Of a stretch of DNA of 64,000 nucleotides, positions 1-8,217 are shown one piece after another (position 1 is the stretch's first letter; every line of letters begins with the position of its first letter). The DNA lies in NCBI RefSeq assembly GCF_007989625.1, contig NZ_BJUK01000002.1, positions 96,079-160,078 on the forward strand, given 5' to 3'. The DNA is from Bisbaumannia pacifica (GTDB lineage: Bacteria > Pseudomonadota > Gammaproteobacteria > Pseudomonadales > Halomonadaceae). Both the position numbers and the translations under genes were made by a program. The notes beneath the pieces were generated by a model. It saw nothing but the letters and a program-made list of their open reading frames with translations. It was not told the origin of the DNA and ran no database searches.

Positions 1-441
1 CTGCCGGTCGAGGCGTTCTCCATCGAGGTCACCGAGTCCGGGCTGATGGCCGACCTGTCCCAGGCGCGAAAACAGCTGGCCGTGCTCGATAGGGAGGGAA
101 TCCGGGTCGCCATCGATGACTTCGGCACCGGCCACTCCTCCCTGGCCTATCTGAAGACCCTGCCCGTCTCGACCCTGAAGATCGATCGCGCCTTCGTCAC
201 CGGCATCGCCGAGCACGCGGACGATCGTCAACTGGCGGCCACGGTGACGGCCCTGGCCCATGGCATGGGCTGTGATGTGGTGGCCGAGGGGGTCGAGACC
301 CGGGGCCAGGCCGAGTGCCTGATCGCCATGGGCTGCGATATCGGCCAGGGATATCTCTATGCGCGCCCGCTGCCGGCCGAGGCCTTCCTGCACTGGTGTG
401 CGGACGCCCGGGCGTCCGCCGAGACCGTCCCGACCGGCTAG
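1..441 (+). CDS. EAL-domain cyclic-di-GMP phosphodiesterase, C-terminal part (5' end outside window)
   Basis: This is the end of a protein whose start lies before the window; 146 residues are visible. They form the second half of an EAL domain, which hydrolyses cyclic-di-GMP to pGpG. Visible signatures are EVTES (residues 9-13), the DDFGTG metal-binding loop (about 39-44), the LKIDR segment (about 59-63), VAEGVE (about 94-99) and the QGYL/ARPLP tail near the end. All the acidic residues expected in this half are present, so the domain looks catalytically competent. Any GGDEF, PAS or membrane part cannot be judged. The frame is open from base 1 to a TAG at 439-441. Confidence 0.9.
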   Translation: MPVEAFSIEVTESGLMADLSQARKQLAVLDREGIRVAIDDFGTGHSSLAYLKTLPVSTLKIDRAFVTGIAEHADDRQLAATVTALAHGMGCDVVAEGVETRGQAECLIAMGCDIGQGYLYARPLPAEAFLHWCADARASAETVPTG

Positions 442-471
442 GACGGCATCGGCGCGACGCCTGGGCCTCGG

Positions 472-477
472 TATACT
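472..477 (+). promoter_or_regulatory. possible -10 element upstream of lrgA
   Basis: TATACT lies 45 bases before the lrgA start, in the short gap after the EAL gene. No convincing -35 hexamer is visible, so this is a weak candidate for a separate lrgAB promoter. Confidence 0.3.
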
Positions 478-521
478 GTGTCGGCGGCGCCGACGCCGCG
501 GGCGGAGACAAGGGAGGACGG

Positions 522-878
522 ATGCCGATCGTCGTGGGAATGAGCGTGCTGCTGGGATTCCAGCTGCTGGGCGAACTGCTGGCCCGGGGGCTGACCATGC
601 CGGTGCCCGGGCCGGTCATCGGCATGGCGCTGCTGCTGGGGGGCTTGCTGGTGCTGGGGCGGGTGCCCGAGGGGCTGCGGTGCACCGGGGAAGGGCTGTT
701 GCGGCATCTGACCCTGCTCTTCGTGCCGGCGGGGGTCGGCATGATGGTGCACTTCGAGCTGATTCGCGCCGACCTCTGGCCGCTGCTGATCACCCTGGTG
801 GCCTCCACCGCCATCACCCTGGCGGTGACCGCCAAGGTGATGAGCCGGCTGAGTCGCCGGGAAGGGGAGGGGCGCTGA
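522..878 (+). CDS. lrgA: CidA/LrgA family holin-like membrane protein
   Basis: A 118-residue inner-membrane protein of the CidA/LrgA family. Members resemble holins and, with LrgB, are linked in other bacteria to murein hydrolase control and to export of small metabolites such as pyruvate; the role here is inferred. About four hydrophobic segments are visible, with the family-typical PVPGPVIGM motif near residues 27-35. The ATG at 522 is preceded by AGGGAGG (511-517), which decides the start against the longer open frame. The stop overlaps the first base of lrgB (TGATG), indicating translational coupling. Confidence 0.85.
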   Translation: MPIVVGMSVLLGFQLLGELLARGLTMPVPGPVIGMALLLGGLLVLGRVPEGLRCTGEGLLRHLTLLFVPAGVGMMVHFELIRADLWPLLITLVASTAITLAVTAKVMSRLSRREGEGR

Positions 879-1603
879 TGCTGACCGACCTCGACCGGCT
901 CTGGGTCTACCTGGCCAGTCAGCCCTTGCTGGCGCTGTTGGCGACCCTGCTGGCCTTCCTGTTGGCCACGCGTATCAATCGTTGGCTGGGAGGCACGCCC
1001 CTGGTGCATCCGGTGATCCTGGCCATCGCCCTGCTGATCGGCTTCCTGCTGCTGGCCGATATCGACTATGTCACCTACTTCGAGGGGGCCCAGTTCATCC
1101 ACTTCCTGCTGGGGCCGGCCACCGTGGCCCTGGCGATACCGCTGTTCGATCATCGCGAGCGTATTCGCCGCCGCCTGATGCCCATCCTGGCGGCTTGCCT
1201 GACCGGCATCGTCACCGCCGTGGCCTCTACCCTGGGCATCGCCATGCTGCTGGGCGCCAGCCGCGAGTCGCTGCTGAGCCTGGCCCCGCGCTCGGTGACC
1301 TCGCCCATCGCCATGGGGGTCGCCGAGCAGCTGGGGGGCATCCCCGCCTTGGCGGCCGGCCTGGTGCTGCTGACCGGCTCCATCGGTTGCGCCCTGGCGC
1401 CCTGGATCTTCCGTGCCCTGCGCATCGAGGAGCCGGATGTCCGCGGCTTTGCCATGGGGCTGGCGGCGCACGGTTTCGGCACCGCCCATAGCTTCGCCCA
1501 GTACGGGGCCCTGGCCGGTGCCTTCTCGGGGCTAGCCATGGGGCTCACCGGCCTGTTGACCGCCTTCGTCCTGCCCTTGGTGGCTCGCCTGCTGGGACTA
1601 TGA
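878..1603 (+). CDS. lrgB: LrgB family membrane protein
   Basis: A 241-residue integral membrane protein of the LrgB/YohK family, partner of LrgA. The family features PLVHPVILAI near the N terminus, a FLLGPATVALAIPL segment, the PRSVTSPIAM signature in the middle and the GLAAHGFGTA motif near residues 190-200 are all present. Several transmembrane helices cover nearly its full length. The start codon overlaps the lrgA stop by one base, so the two are one operon. A strong hairpin follows directly. Confidence 0.88.
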   Translation: MLTDLDRLWVYLASQPLLALLATLLAFLLATRINRWLGGTPLVHPVILAIALLIGFLLLADIDYVTYFEGAQFIHFLLGPATVALAIPLFDHRERIRRRLMPILAACLTGIVTAVASTLGIAMLLGASRESLLSLAPRSVTSPIAMGVAEQLGGIPALAAGLVLLTGSIGCALAPWIFRALRIEEPDVRGFAMGLAAHGFGTAHSFAQYGALAGAFSGLAMGLTGLLTAFVLPLVARLLGL

Positions 1604-1617
1604 ACCGCCGACACGCG

Positions 1618-1645
1618 ACAGGGGCGCCCGAATGGGCGCCCCTGT
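1618..1645. terminator. bidirectional terminator hairpin between lrgB and a convergent gene
   Basis: A perfect 12-bp stem (ACAGGGGCGCCC) with a GAAT loop lies between the ends of two convergent genes. The T-run is short, so termination efficiency is uncertain. Confidence 0.7.
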
Positions 1646-1670
1646 TGCATCCACGGTCCATCGGAAGGGG

Positions 1671-2009
1671 TCAGAGCTCTTCCCAGACCTGCTGACGAAA
1701 GTCATTGGGCAACTGGCTGACCCGGTGCAGGCGCTGAAACTGGGCGTCGGTCATCTCTTTCACCAGCGACTGGTAACACTCCCCGAGGGCCTGGGGATCC
1801 TTCTCGTGACTCAGGCAACGATTCCAGCGACGCTGCATATCGGCGCAGGCGCCGAAGAACTCCAGCTCGGCCTGGAGCGTCTCGCCAGCCATGGAGAGCC
1901 AGGCCAGCTGCAGGCGTGCCATGGGCGGGGCATGGTGACTCCAGGAGATGAGCCACCAGTGCATCAGGGGCTGGGTTGCGTCCAGGGGGGCGGGGGCGAC
2001 TCGGGGCAT
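1671..2009 (-). CDS. hypothetical protein, 112 aa
   Basis: I do not recognise this family with confidence. The 112-residue protein is soluble-looking and rich in Trp, His, Gln and Met, with amphipathic helical stretches (for instance SMAGETLQAELEFFGACADM). In composition and helical layout it recalls small phasin-like proteins, but no diagnostic motif is visible. A good ribosome site (GGAGGT on the reverse strand, about six bases before the ATG) supports translation. It is a single gene, convergent with lrgB and divergent from the DUF2970 gene. Confidence 0.65.
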   Translation of the reverse strand: MPRVAPAPLDATQPLMHWWLISWSHHAPPMARLQLAWLSMAGETLQAELEFFGACADMQRRWNRCLSHEKDPQALGECYQSLVKEMTDAQFQRLHRVSQLPNDFRQQVWEEL

Positions 2010-2142
2010 GGGAGACCTCCATGAGGGGGTGTCGGGGCAAACTCGTTAAGTGTAGTCGCTGGCCCTGGCGTTGAATGGGCGACCGGCGGCTTTCCTTGTT
2101 CTGGGTCAAGGTAGTGATGAACGGAACAGCGGGAGGCAAGCG

Positions 2143-2316
2143 ATGTGGCAGGTCATCAAGTCGGTACTGGCGGCCTTCTTCGGCGTCCAGAAGGAGCGGC
2201 AGCGGCGGCGCGATTTCGAGCAGGGACGCCCCGGCCACTTTATCCTGGTGGGGCTGGTCGCCGCCGCCGTGCTGGTGCTGTTGGTGGTGCTGCTGGCCAG
2301 GCTGGCCGCCAGCTAA
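2143..2316 (+). CDS. DUF2970 family small membrane protein
   Basis: A 57-residue protein: an N-terminal amphipathic part (WQVIKSVLAAFFGVQ), a charged RQRRRDFEQGRP segment, then one hydrophobic helix to the C terminus. This matches DUF2970, a family of single-helix proteins of unknown role often found near cytochrome oxidase genes in gammaproteobacteria. GGGAGG (2131-2136) lies six bases before the ATG and decides the start over longer frames. It sits about 160 bases before coxB in the same orientation, so a respiratory role is a guess from context. Confidence 0.72.
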   Translation: MWQVIKSVLAAFFGVQKERQRRRDFEQGRPGHFILVGLVAAAVLVLLVVLLARLAAS

Positions 2317-2399
2317 GGCGGCATTGGGCTTTCCCCCTGCGTTGATGATTGCGTTTAGGGGGAGCCGGCCCCCCGGGAAGGCGAGCCGGGGATCTTTCC

Positions 2400-2405
2400 T
2401 ATACT
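2400..2405 (+). promoter_or_regulatory. possible -10 element of the cox operon
   Basis: TATACT lies about 70 bases before the coxB start in the DUF2970-coxB gap. No good -35 partner is visible, so an activator-dependent promoter would be needed; this is a candidate only. Confidence 0.3.
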
Positions 2406-2473
2406 CCTTCCAGTCTTGACTAATATTCGGTTTGCCAGGCCCAAGGCGGTCAATAACAACGAAGGAGGCGCCG

Positions 2474-3589
2474 ATGCCCAGGAGGCTTGCTTGGCTATCG
2501 GGAGCGGGCGGTTTCGCCTTGAGCCCCCAGGTGCTGGCCAATGGCTGGAACATGCCGGTGGGGGTCACCGACCTCAGCCGGGAGATCCACTCCCTGCATA
2601 TGACCATCTTCTGGATCTGCGTGGTGATCGGCGTGGTGGTCTTCGGCGTGATGTTCTATTCGCTGTTCCGCTATCGTCGCTCCCGCCAGCCGCAGGCGGC
2701 CAACTTCCACGAGCACACCACCGTGGAGGTGATCTGGACGACCCTGCCCCTGCTGATCCTGGTGGCCATGGCGGTGCCCGCCACGGCCACCCTGAAGAAC
2801 ATGTACGACACCGGCGATGCCGAATTGGACGTGATGGTGACCGGCCAACAGTGGCGCTGGCGTTACGACTACCTGGGCGAGGAGGTGGCCTTTACCTCCA
2901 GCCTCAGCACGCCCCGGGCGCAGGTCCGCGGCGAGGAAGCCCGGGGCGAGACCTACCTGCTCGACGTGGACAACCCCCTGGTGTTGCCGGTGGGGCGCAA
3001 GGTGCGCTTCCTCTTTACCTCGGACGATGTCATCCACTCCTGGTGGGTGCCGGAGCTGGCGGTCAAGCAAGACACCGTGCCCGGCTTCGTCAACGAGAAC
3101 TGGGTACGCATCAACGAGCCCGGGATCTACCGGGGCCAGTGTGCCGAGCTGTGTGGCATCGACCATGGATTCATGCCCATCGTGGTGCAGGCCATGGCGC
3201 CGGACGAGTTCGATGCCTGGCTCGCCGAGCGGCGTGATGAGGCGGCCCAGGAGGCCCTGGGCGTCGACCGTGACTGGGGCCATGAGGAGCTGATGACCCG
3301 TGGCGAGGAGGTCTATGCGGCCATCTGTGCCTCCTGTCACCAGCCCGAGGGGCAGGGTGCGCCGCCGACCTTTCCGGCCCTGGCCGGCAACCCGCGGCTC
3401 CAGGAGGACCTCGGCTGGCAGCTCGACACCGTCATCAACGGCGTCTCCGGCACCGCCATGCCGGCCTTCCGCAACACCTTGAACCCGGTGGAGCTGGCGG
3501 CGGTGATCACCTATACGCGCAACGCCTGGGGCAATGCCACCGGCGATGTGGTCCAGCCCGCCCGGGTCGCCGAGCGTCTCGCTCGCTAG
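2474..3589 (+). CDS. coxB: cytochrome c oxidase subunit II with fused cytochrome c domain
   Basis: Subunit II of an aa3-type cytochrome c oxidase (371 aa), which takes electrons from cytochrome c and passes them through CuA to subunit I. A signal-like N terminus (about 1-24) is followed by two membrane helices, then the periplasmic cupredoxin domain. The CuA ligands are visible: His188 and the cluster Cys223, Cys227, His231, Met234 in the order CAELC-x3-H-x2-M. The C-terminal extension holds a heme c site, Cys285-x2-Cys288-His289, making this the caa3-like fused form. GGAGG lies before the ATG at 2474, favoured over an upstream in-frame ATG at 2432. First structural gene of the cox operon. 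Confidence 0.95.
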   Translation: MPRRLAWLSGAGGFALSPQVLANGWNMPVGVTDLSREIHSLHMTIFWICVVIGVVVFGVMFYSLFRYRRSRQPQAANFHEHTTVEVIWTTLPLLILVAMAVPATATLKNMYDTGDAELDVMVTGQQWRWRYDYLGEEVAFTSSLSTPRAQVRGEEARGETYLLDVDNPLVLPVGRKVRFLFTSDDVIHSWWVPELAVKQDTVPGFVNENWVRINEPGIYRGQCAELCGIDHGFMPIVVQAMAPDEFDAWLAERRDEAAQEALGVDRDWGHEELMTRGEEVYAAICASCHQPEGQGAPPTFPALAGNPRLQEDLGWQLDTVINGVSGTAMPAFRNTLNPVELAAVITYTRNAWGNATGDVVQPARVAERLAR

Positions 3590-3612
3590 AATCAGCACAA
3601 GGGAGAACACCG

Positions 3613-5244
3613 ATGGCATCGAAGCTGCCCAAGTCCCCCCTGGAGCATAGCGCCGGCGGTGCGGGTGCCGCCGCGGAGTCGCCTGGCGCGCCGCCCAGGG
3701 GCCTGCTGCGCTGGCTGTTGACCACCAACCACAAGGAGATCGGTACCCTCTACCTGGTCTTCTCGCTGAGCATGTTCTTTATCGGCGGGATCTTCGCCCT
3801 GGTGGTGCGCCTGGAGCTCTTCCAGCCGGGGCTGCAGTTCGTCGAGCCGGAGTTCTTCAACCAGATGACCACCCTGCACGGCCTGATCATGGTCTTCGCG
3901 GCGGTGATGCCGGCCTTTACCGGCCTGGCCAACTGGATGATTCCCCTGCAGATCGGCGCCCCGGACATGGCCCTGCCGCGGCTCAACAACTTCAGCTTCT
4001 GGCTGCTGCCGGTGGCCTTTACCCTGCTGCTTGCCACCCTGCTGATGCCCGGCGGTGGGCCCAACTTCGGCTGGACCTTCTATGCGCCGCTCTCCACCAC
4101 CTATGCGCCGCCGTCCACCACCTTCTTTATCCTCGGCATGCACCTGGCCGGGATCAGTTCGATCCTGGGGGCGATCAATATCATCGCCACCATCCTCAAT
4201 CTGCGCGCCCCGGGGATGCGCATGATGGACATGCCGCTGTTCGTCTGGACCTGGCTGATCACCGCCTTCCTGCTGATCGCGGTGATGCCGGTGCTGGCCG
4301 GGGTGATCACCATGATGCTGCTGGATATCAACTTCGGTACCAGCTTCTTCAATGCCGCCGGCGGCGGCGACCCGGTGCTCTTCCAGCACCTCTTCTGGTT
4401 CTTCGGGCACCCGGAGGTCTATATCATGATCCTGCCCGCCTTCGGCATCGTCTCGGCGATCATTCCCACCTTCGCCCGCAAGCCGCTGTTCGGCTACGCC
4501 TCCATGGTCTATGCCACCGCCTCCATTGCCATCCTCTCCTTCTTGGTCTGGGCGCACCATATGTTCGTGGTGGGGCTGCCCCTGGTGGCGGAGCTCTTCT
4601 TCATGTACACCACCATGCTGATCGCGGTGCCCACCGGGGTGAAGGTGTTCAACTGGATCACCACCCTGTTCCAGGGCTCCATCAGCTTCGAGACCCCGAT
4701 GCTCTTCGCCCTGGCCTTCGTGGTGCTGTTCACCATCGGCGGTTTCTCGGGGCTGATGCTGGCCATCGCCCCGGCGGACTTCCAGTACCACGATACCTAC
4801 TTCGTGGTGGCGCACTTCCACTATGTGCTGGTGCCCGGGGCGATCTTCTCGATCATGGCCGCGGTCTACTACTGGCTGCCCAAGTGGACCGGCCACTACC
4901 CCAGTGAGCGCCTGGGACGCTGGCACTTCTGGCTGTCGGTGATCGGCGTCAACCTGACCTTCTTCCCCATGCACTTCTCGGGGCTGGCCGGCATGCCGCG
5001 ACGGATTCCCGACTATGCCCTGCAGTTCGCCGACTTCAACCTGGTGTCGAGCCTGGGGGCCTTCCTCTTCGGCTTCTCGCAATTGCTCTTCGTGGTGGTG
5101 ATCGTCAAGTGCGTGCGCGGTGGCGAGAAGGCGCCGGCCAAGGCCTGGGAGGGGGCCCAGGACCTGGAGTGGAGCGTGCCCAGCCCGGCGCCGCTGCACA
5201 CCTTCGAGACGCCGCCCCATGTGACGCCGCAGCCGCATCCCTGA
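3613..5244 (+). CDS. coxA: cytochrome c oxidase subunit I
   Basis: The 543-residue catalytic subunit, carrying heme a, heme a3 and CuB and reducing oxygen to water with proton pumping. Signature segments are present: TTLHGLIM with the heme a histidine, GHPEVYIMILP with the cross-linked His-Tyr pair of CuB, the two CuB histidines in WAHHMF, the K-channel lysine in TGVKVFNW and the AHFHYVL pair binding heme a3 and heme a. About twelve transmembrane helices are evident. The C terminus is a Pro/His-rich soluble tail. It begins 23 bases after coxB with AAGGGAGA as ribosome site. Confidence 0.97.
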   Translation: MASKLPKSPLEHSAGGAGAAAESPGAPPRGLLRWLLTTNHKEIGTLYLVFSLSMFFIGGIFALVVRLELFQPGLQFVEPEFFNQMTTLHGLIMVFAAVMPAFTGLANWMIPLQIGAPDMALPRLNNFSFWLLPVAFTLLLATLLMPGGGPNFGWTFYAPLSTTYAPPSTTFFILGMHLAGISSILGAINIIATILNLRAPGMRMMDMPLFVWTWLITAFLLIAVMPVLAGVITMMLLDINFGTSFFNAAGGGDPVLFQHLFWFFGHPEVYIMILPAFGIVSAIIPTFARKPLFGYASMVYATASIAILSFLVWAHHMFVVGLPLVAELFFMYTTMLIAVPTGVKVFNWITTLFQGSISFETPMLFALAFVVLFTIGGFSGLMLAIAPADFQYHDTYFVVAHFHYVLVPGAIFSIMAAVYYWLPKWTGHYPSERLGRWHFWLSVIGVNLTFFPMHFSGLAGMPRRIPDYALQFADFNLVSSLGAFLFGFSQLLFVVVIVKCVRGGEKAPAKAWEGAQDLEWSVPSPAPLHTFETPPHVTPQPHP

Positions 5245-5280
5245 GGTCTGGCGACGGGGAAGCCCGTCGGGAGGAGGTCG

Positions 5281-5841
5281 ATGAGCCCGGTACAGCGCAC
5301 CGTGAGTCGGACCCTGCTGGTGCTGGTGGCGATGTTCGCCTTCGCCTTCGCCCTGGTGCCCCTCTATGACGTCTTCTGCCGGGTCACCGGGCTCAACGGC
5401 AAGGTGGATACCACCGCCCAGGCCCTGGTGCATGAGGGGGTGGATGAGTCCCGCTACGTGACCGTGCAACTGGTGACCCGCAGCGGCGCCGGCCTGCCAT
5501 GGCGCCTGGAGGTGGAACAGCGCCAGCTGCGCATGCACCCGGGCCAGACGGTGGAGGTGGGCTTCACCTTCGTCAATCAGGGGGCGGCGGAGCAGTGGGG
5601 GCGGGCGGTGCCCAGCGTGACGCCGTCCCAGGCCAACCGCCACCTGCGCAAGCTGAGCTGCTTCTGTTTCGAGGAGCAGCGCCTGGCGGCGGGGGAGCGG
5701 CTGGCGCTGCCGCTGGTCTTCCAGCTCGATCGCGACCTGCCCGCCGAGATTCATACCGTGACCCTGGTCTATACCCTGTATCCGGTGGCCTCCGGCGAGA
5801 TCGCCCGAAGGGCCCCCGAGGCGCAAGGAGGTGAAGCATGA
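5281..5841 (+). CDS. ctaG: cytochrome c oxidase assembly protein CtaG/Cox11
   Basis: A 186-residue copper chaperone that inserts CuB into subunit I. One N-terminal membrane helix (about residues 9-28) is followed by the YDVFCRVTG motif and a periplasmic immunoglobulin-like domain that carries the copper-binding CFCF motif (about 123-126). Length and motifs are standard for Cox11. The gene sits 36 bases after coxA with GGGAGGAGG before the ATG, and its last four bases overlap coxC (ATGA), so translation of the two is coupled. Confidence 0.95.
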   Translation: MSPVQRTVSRTLLVLVAMFAFAFALVPLYDVFCRVTGLNGKVDTTAQALVHEGVDESRYVTVQLVTRSGAGLPWRLEVEQRQLRMHPGQTVEVGFTFVNQGAAEQWGRAVPSVTPSQANRHLRKLSCFCFEEQRLAAGERLALPLVFQLDRDLPAEIHTVTLVYTLYPVASGEIARRAPEAQGGEA

Positions 5842-6698
5842 GCGGTGGTAGCTACTATGTTCCGGCGACCAGCAAGTGGCCGATCCTCGGCTCCCTGGCG
5901 CTAGGGGGAATGATGCTGGGGGCCGGCCTGCAGATGGTCCATGGCTGGGGGGCGCCGCTGCTGGGGCTCGGCGTGGCGGCGATACTGGCGGTGATGGCGC
6001 TGTGGTTTCGTGACGTGGTGCGGGAATCCCTGCAGGGGCTCTACGATGCGCAGATGGATCGCTCCTTCCGCTGGGGCATGGGCTGGTTCATCTTCTCCGA
6101 GGTGATGTTCTTCGCCGCCTTCTTCGGCGCCCTCTTCTATGTGCGCACCTTCGCCCTGCCGTGGCTGGACGGCGAGGGCGCCAAGGGGGTGGCGGCGCTG
6201 CTATGGCCCGACTTCACCGCCAGCTGGCCGCTGCTGAACCCGCCGGATGCCTCGGTTTCCGGTCCCCACGAGGTGCTGAGCCCCTGGCAGTTGCCCCTGG
6301 TCAACACCCTGATCCTGGTCACCTCCAGCCTGACCCTGACCATCGCCCACGAGGCCCTCAAGGAGGGCTACCGGCGCACCTGCCGCAACTGGCTGGCGGG
6401 GACCGTCTTCCTCGGCGCCTGCTTTATCCTGGTACAGGGCTTCGAGTACTACGAGGCCTATGCCCACTACGGCCTGACCCTGGATGCCGGCATCTACGGC
6501 AGCCTCTTCTTCCTGCTGACCGGCTTCCACGGCATGCACGTCACCGTCGGGGCCATCATCCTGGCGGTGATGCTGGTGCGCATCCAGCGGGATCATTTCA
6601 GCGGCGACGACCATTTCGGCTTCGAGGCCGCCGCCTGGTACTGGCACTTCGTCGATGTGGTTTGGGTCGGCCTCTTCCTGTTCGTCTATGTCTTCTGA
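5838..6698 (+). CDS. coxC: cytochrome c oxidase subunit III
   Basis: Subunit III of the oxidase, 286 aa, with seven predicted membrane helices. It stabilises the catalytic subunit during proton pumping. Family signatures include the early YYVPATSKWPI start, the FSEVMFFAAFFGALFY helix, the GFEYYEAY segment, the TGFHGMHVTVG motif and the closing AAWYWHFVDVVWVGLF helix. The ATG overlaps the ctaG stop by four bases, with AAGGAGG within the ctaG end as ribosome site. Last subunit gene of the operon. Confidence 0.96.
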   Translation: MSGGSYYVPATSKWPILGSLALGGMMLGAGLQMVHGWGAPLLGLGVAAILAVMALWFRDVVRESLQGLYDAQMDRSFRWGMGWFIFSEVMFFAAFFGALFYVRTFALPWLDGEGAKGVAALLWPDFTASWPLLNPPDASVSGPHEVLSPWQLPLVNTLILVTSSLTLTIAHEALKEGYRRTCRNWLAGTVFLGACFILVQGFEYYEAYAHYGLTLDAGIYGSLFFLLTGFHGMHVTVGAIILAVMLVRIQRDHFSGDDHFGFEAAAWYWHFVDVVWVGLFLFVYVF

Positions 6699-6713
6699 TC
6701 ACTGTGTCGGCGC

Positions 6714-6902
6714 TCAGCTCAGGCCGCCGTAATAGAAGCCATAGAAGAGCAGCGCCAGCAGCACCAGGGCACAGGCCACCCGCAGCTTGAGCGACACCAG
6801 CAGGCGCCGCGAGGCGCCGCCGTCGCGGAGCAGGAAACCGGCGCCGGTGGCGAGGCTGGTCAGCATCAGCAAGAAGACCAGGGCGATGGCGAATTTCAGC
6901 AT
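6714..6902 (-). CDS. DUF2909 twin-helix membrane protein
   Basis: A 62-residue protein with two hydrophobic helices (about 3-25 and 40-58) separated by a short basic loop. It matches DUF2909, a small protein of unknown role that occupies this same position (after coxC, before SURF1, often on the other strand) in Pseudomonas-type cox clusters. Its ATG falls on the palindrome CATG that also forms the ATG of the SURF1 gene on the other strand, so the two genes start head to head with no separate leader. Confidence 0.8.
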   Translation of the reverse strand: MLKFAIALVFLLMLTSLATGAGFLLRDGGASRRLLVSLKLRVACALVLLALLFYGFYYGGLS

Positions 6903-7629
6903 GGGGCACTCCGTGGCATCGATTGATCACAGTTCAAGGAAGCCACCGGGCGCTGTCAAGCGCCGTCTGTGGTGGGTCTTGTGGCCGAGCCTGGTGATCC
7001 TCGGCCTGATCCTGGGAAGCTGGCAGTGGCAGCGGGCGGCGGACAAGGCGGCCTACCTCGAGGCCCGGGCCGCGGCGCCGGCGCTGATCGACCCCGACGA
7101 GGCGCCCATGGCGGGTGCCACCCTGACCCTCAGCGGCGAGTTCATCGCCGACCGGACCCTGTTTCTCGATAACCGGGTCCGGGAGGGGCGGGTCGGCGTG
7201 GCGGTACTGACGCCGCTGGTGGACGCCCAGGGGCGGCGCTGGTTGATCCAGCGAGGTTTTATCGCCACCGGCCCCTACCGGGTCGATCCCGAGATTACCA
7301 CCCCCGAGGGGCCGGTGACCGTCAGCGGTACCTGGCAGCCGGCCGGTGACGGTGGCCTGCTGCTGGGGCCCAATCGCGAGGGACGGCGACTGCAGCGCAT
7401 CGCCCTCGAGGCCTGGCCGGAGGGTTTCGCCCATGCCGGCTGGCTGCATCAGCAGGCCGGGGAGGGCGCCTATGAGGCATGGTGGCGCCCCAGCGTGATG
7501 CCGCCCGGGGGACACCGTAGCTATGCCTTCCAGTGGTGGGGCCTGGCGCTGGCCGCCCTGGTGATCATGATCCTGGGCGGCCGCCGCCTGACGCCCCGTC
7601 CATCTGCCGTCATCGAGGAGTCCCGATGA
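6901..7629 (+). CDS. SURF1 family cytochrome oxidase biogenesis protein
   Basis: A 242-residue SURF1/Shy1 protein, needed for heme a insertion into subunit I. It has the expected two-helix topology: an N-terminal helix (about 20-38, ending in GSWQWQRAADK), a periplasmic loop with the family motifs LDNRVREGRVG and LIQRGFI, and a C-terminal helix starting after HRSYAFQWWGLA. The start is uncertain: ATG 6901, ATG 6886 and GTG 6913 are all in frame and none has a clear ribosome site. Its end overlaps the next gene by four bases (ATGA). Confidence 0.88.
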   Translation: MGHSVASIDHSSRKPPGAVKRRLWWVLWPSLVILGLILGSWQWQRAADKAAYLEARAAAPALIDPDEAPMAGATLTLSGEFIADRTLFLDNRVREGRVGVAVLTPLVDAQGRRWLIQRGFIATGPYRVDPEITTPEGPVTVSGTWQPAGDGGLLLGPNREGRRLQRIALEAWPEGFAHAGWLHQQAGEGAYEAWWRPSVMPPGGHRSYAFQWWGLALAALVIMILGGRRLTPRPSAVIEESR

Positions 7630-8150
7630 GCGCCATTCGCTATCCCCGCGTGAAACTGCTGCTGTTGATGGCCCTGTTCGCCGCCCCCCTGGTCGTCGCC
7701 TGGGTAATGGTGACCTGGCGAGTGGCGATCCCCGAGGCGCGCACTGCCCATGGTCGGCTGGCGCCGGAGGTGCCGGCCCTGGCCGAGTGGCCGCTGCTGG
7801 CGCCGGCCACCGGCGAGGGCTGGCGGCTGGCCTTCGATTGTCGTCTCGATTGCGCCGACCAGGCGGATCGCTGGTGGCGCCTGCATCGGGCCCTGGGGCG
7901 GGAGGCTCCCCGGGTGGAGCGGCTGCGTATCGTCGCCGCCGGGGCGCCGGGGCAGGAGACCCTCCCCGGAGAGCGCCTGGCACGCTGGCGCATGCCGCCG
8001 GCGTGGAGCGAGCCGGGGGCGCTGTGGCTGCTCTCCCCGCAGGGGGAGGTGTTGCTGGGTTATTCCCCCGGGGCGCCATTACGAGAGGTGATGGACGACC
8101 TCCAGCACCTGCTGCGGGTCAACCCCGAGCGTGACCTGGCGTCGAATTGA
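7626..8150 (+). CDS. membrane-anchored CxxxC protein of the cox cluster (PA0111-like position)
   Basis: A 174-residue protein with one N-terminal membrane helix (about 9-30) and a periplasmic remainder. I cannot assign it a named family, but the segment FDCRLDCADQADRWW followed by a long helix and RVERLRIV looks like the CxxxC copper-binding loop and following strand of SCO/thioredoxin-fold proteins. A hypothetical gene sits at the same place (between SURF1 and ctaA) in Pseudomonas. It overlaps the SURF1 stop by four bases, so it belongs to the oxidase assembly operon. A role in copper or heme delivery is inferred from motif and context only. Confidence 0.7.
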   Translation: MSAIRYPRVKLLLLMALFAAPLVVAWVMVTWRVAIPEARTAHGRLAPEVPALAEWPLLAPATGEGWRLAFDCRLDCADQADRWWRLHRALGREAPRVERLRIVAAGAPGQETLPGERLARWRMPPAWSEPGALWLLSPQGEVLLGYSPGAPLREVMDDLQHLLRVNPERDLASN

Positions 8151-8217
8151 GCGGCAGCCTTCAACGCCGCAGAGGCATAAGCTGAGCACAGACGAGGGTT
8201 AACCGCGAGGGCACGCC

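Noticed and set aside
3592..5826. A 744-codon reverse-strand open frame opposite coxA and ctaG
   Set aside because: It is a shadow of high-GC coding DNA: low-complexity Gly/His/Gln/Glu/Arg protein, exactly opposite genes with clear family motifs.
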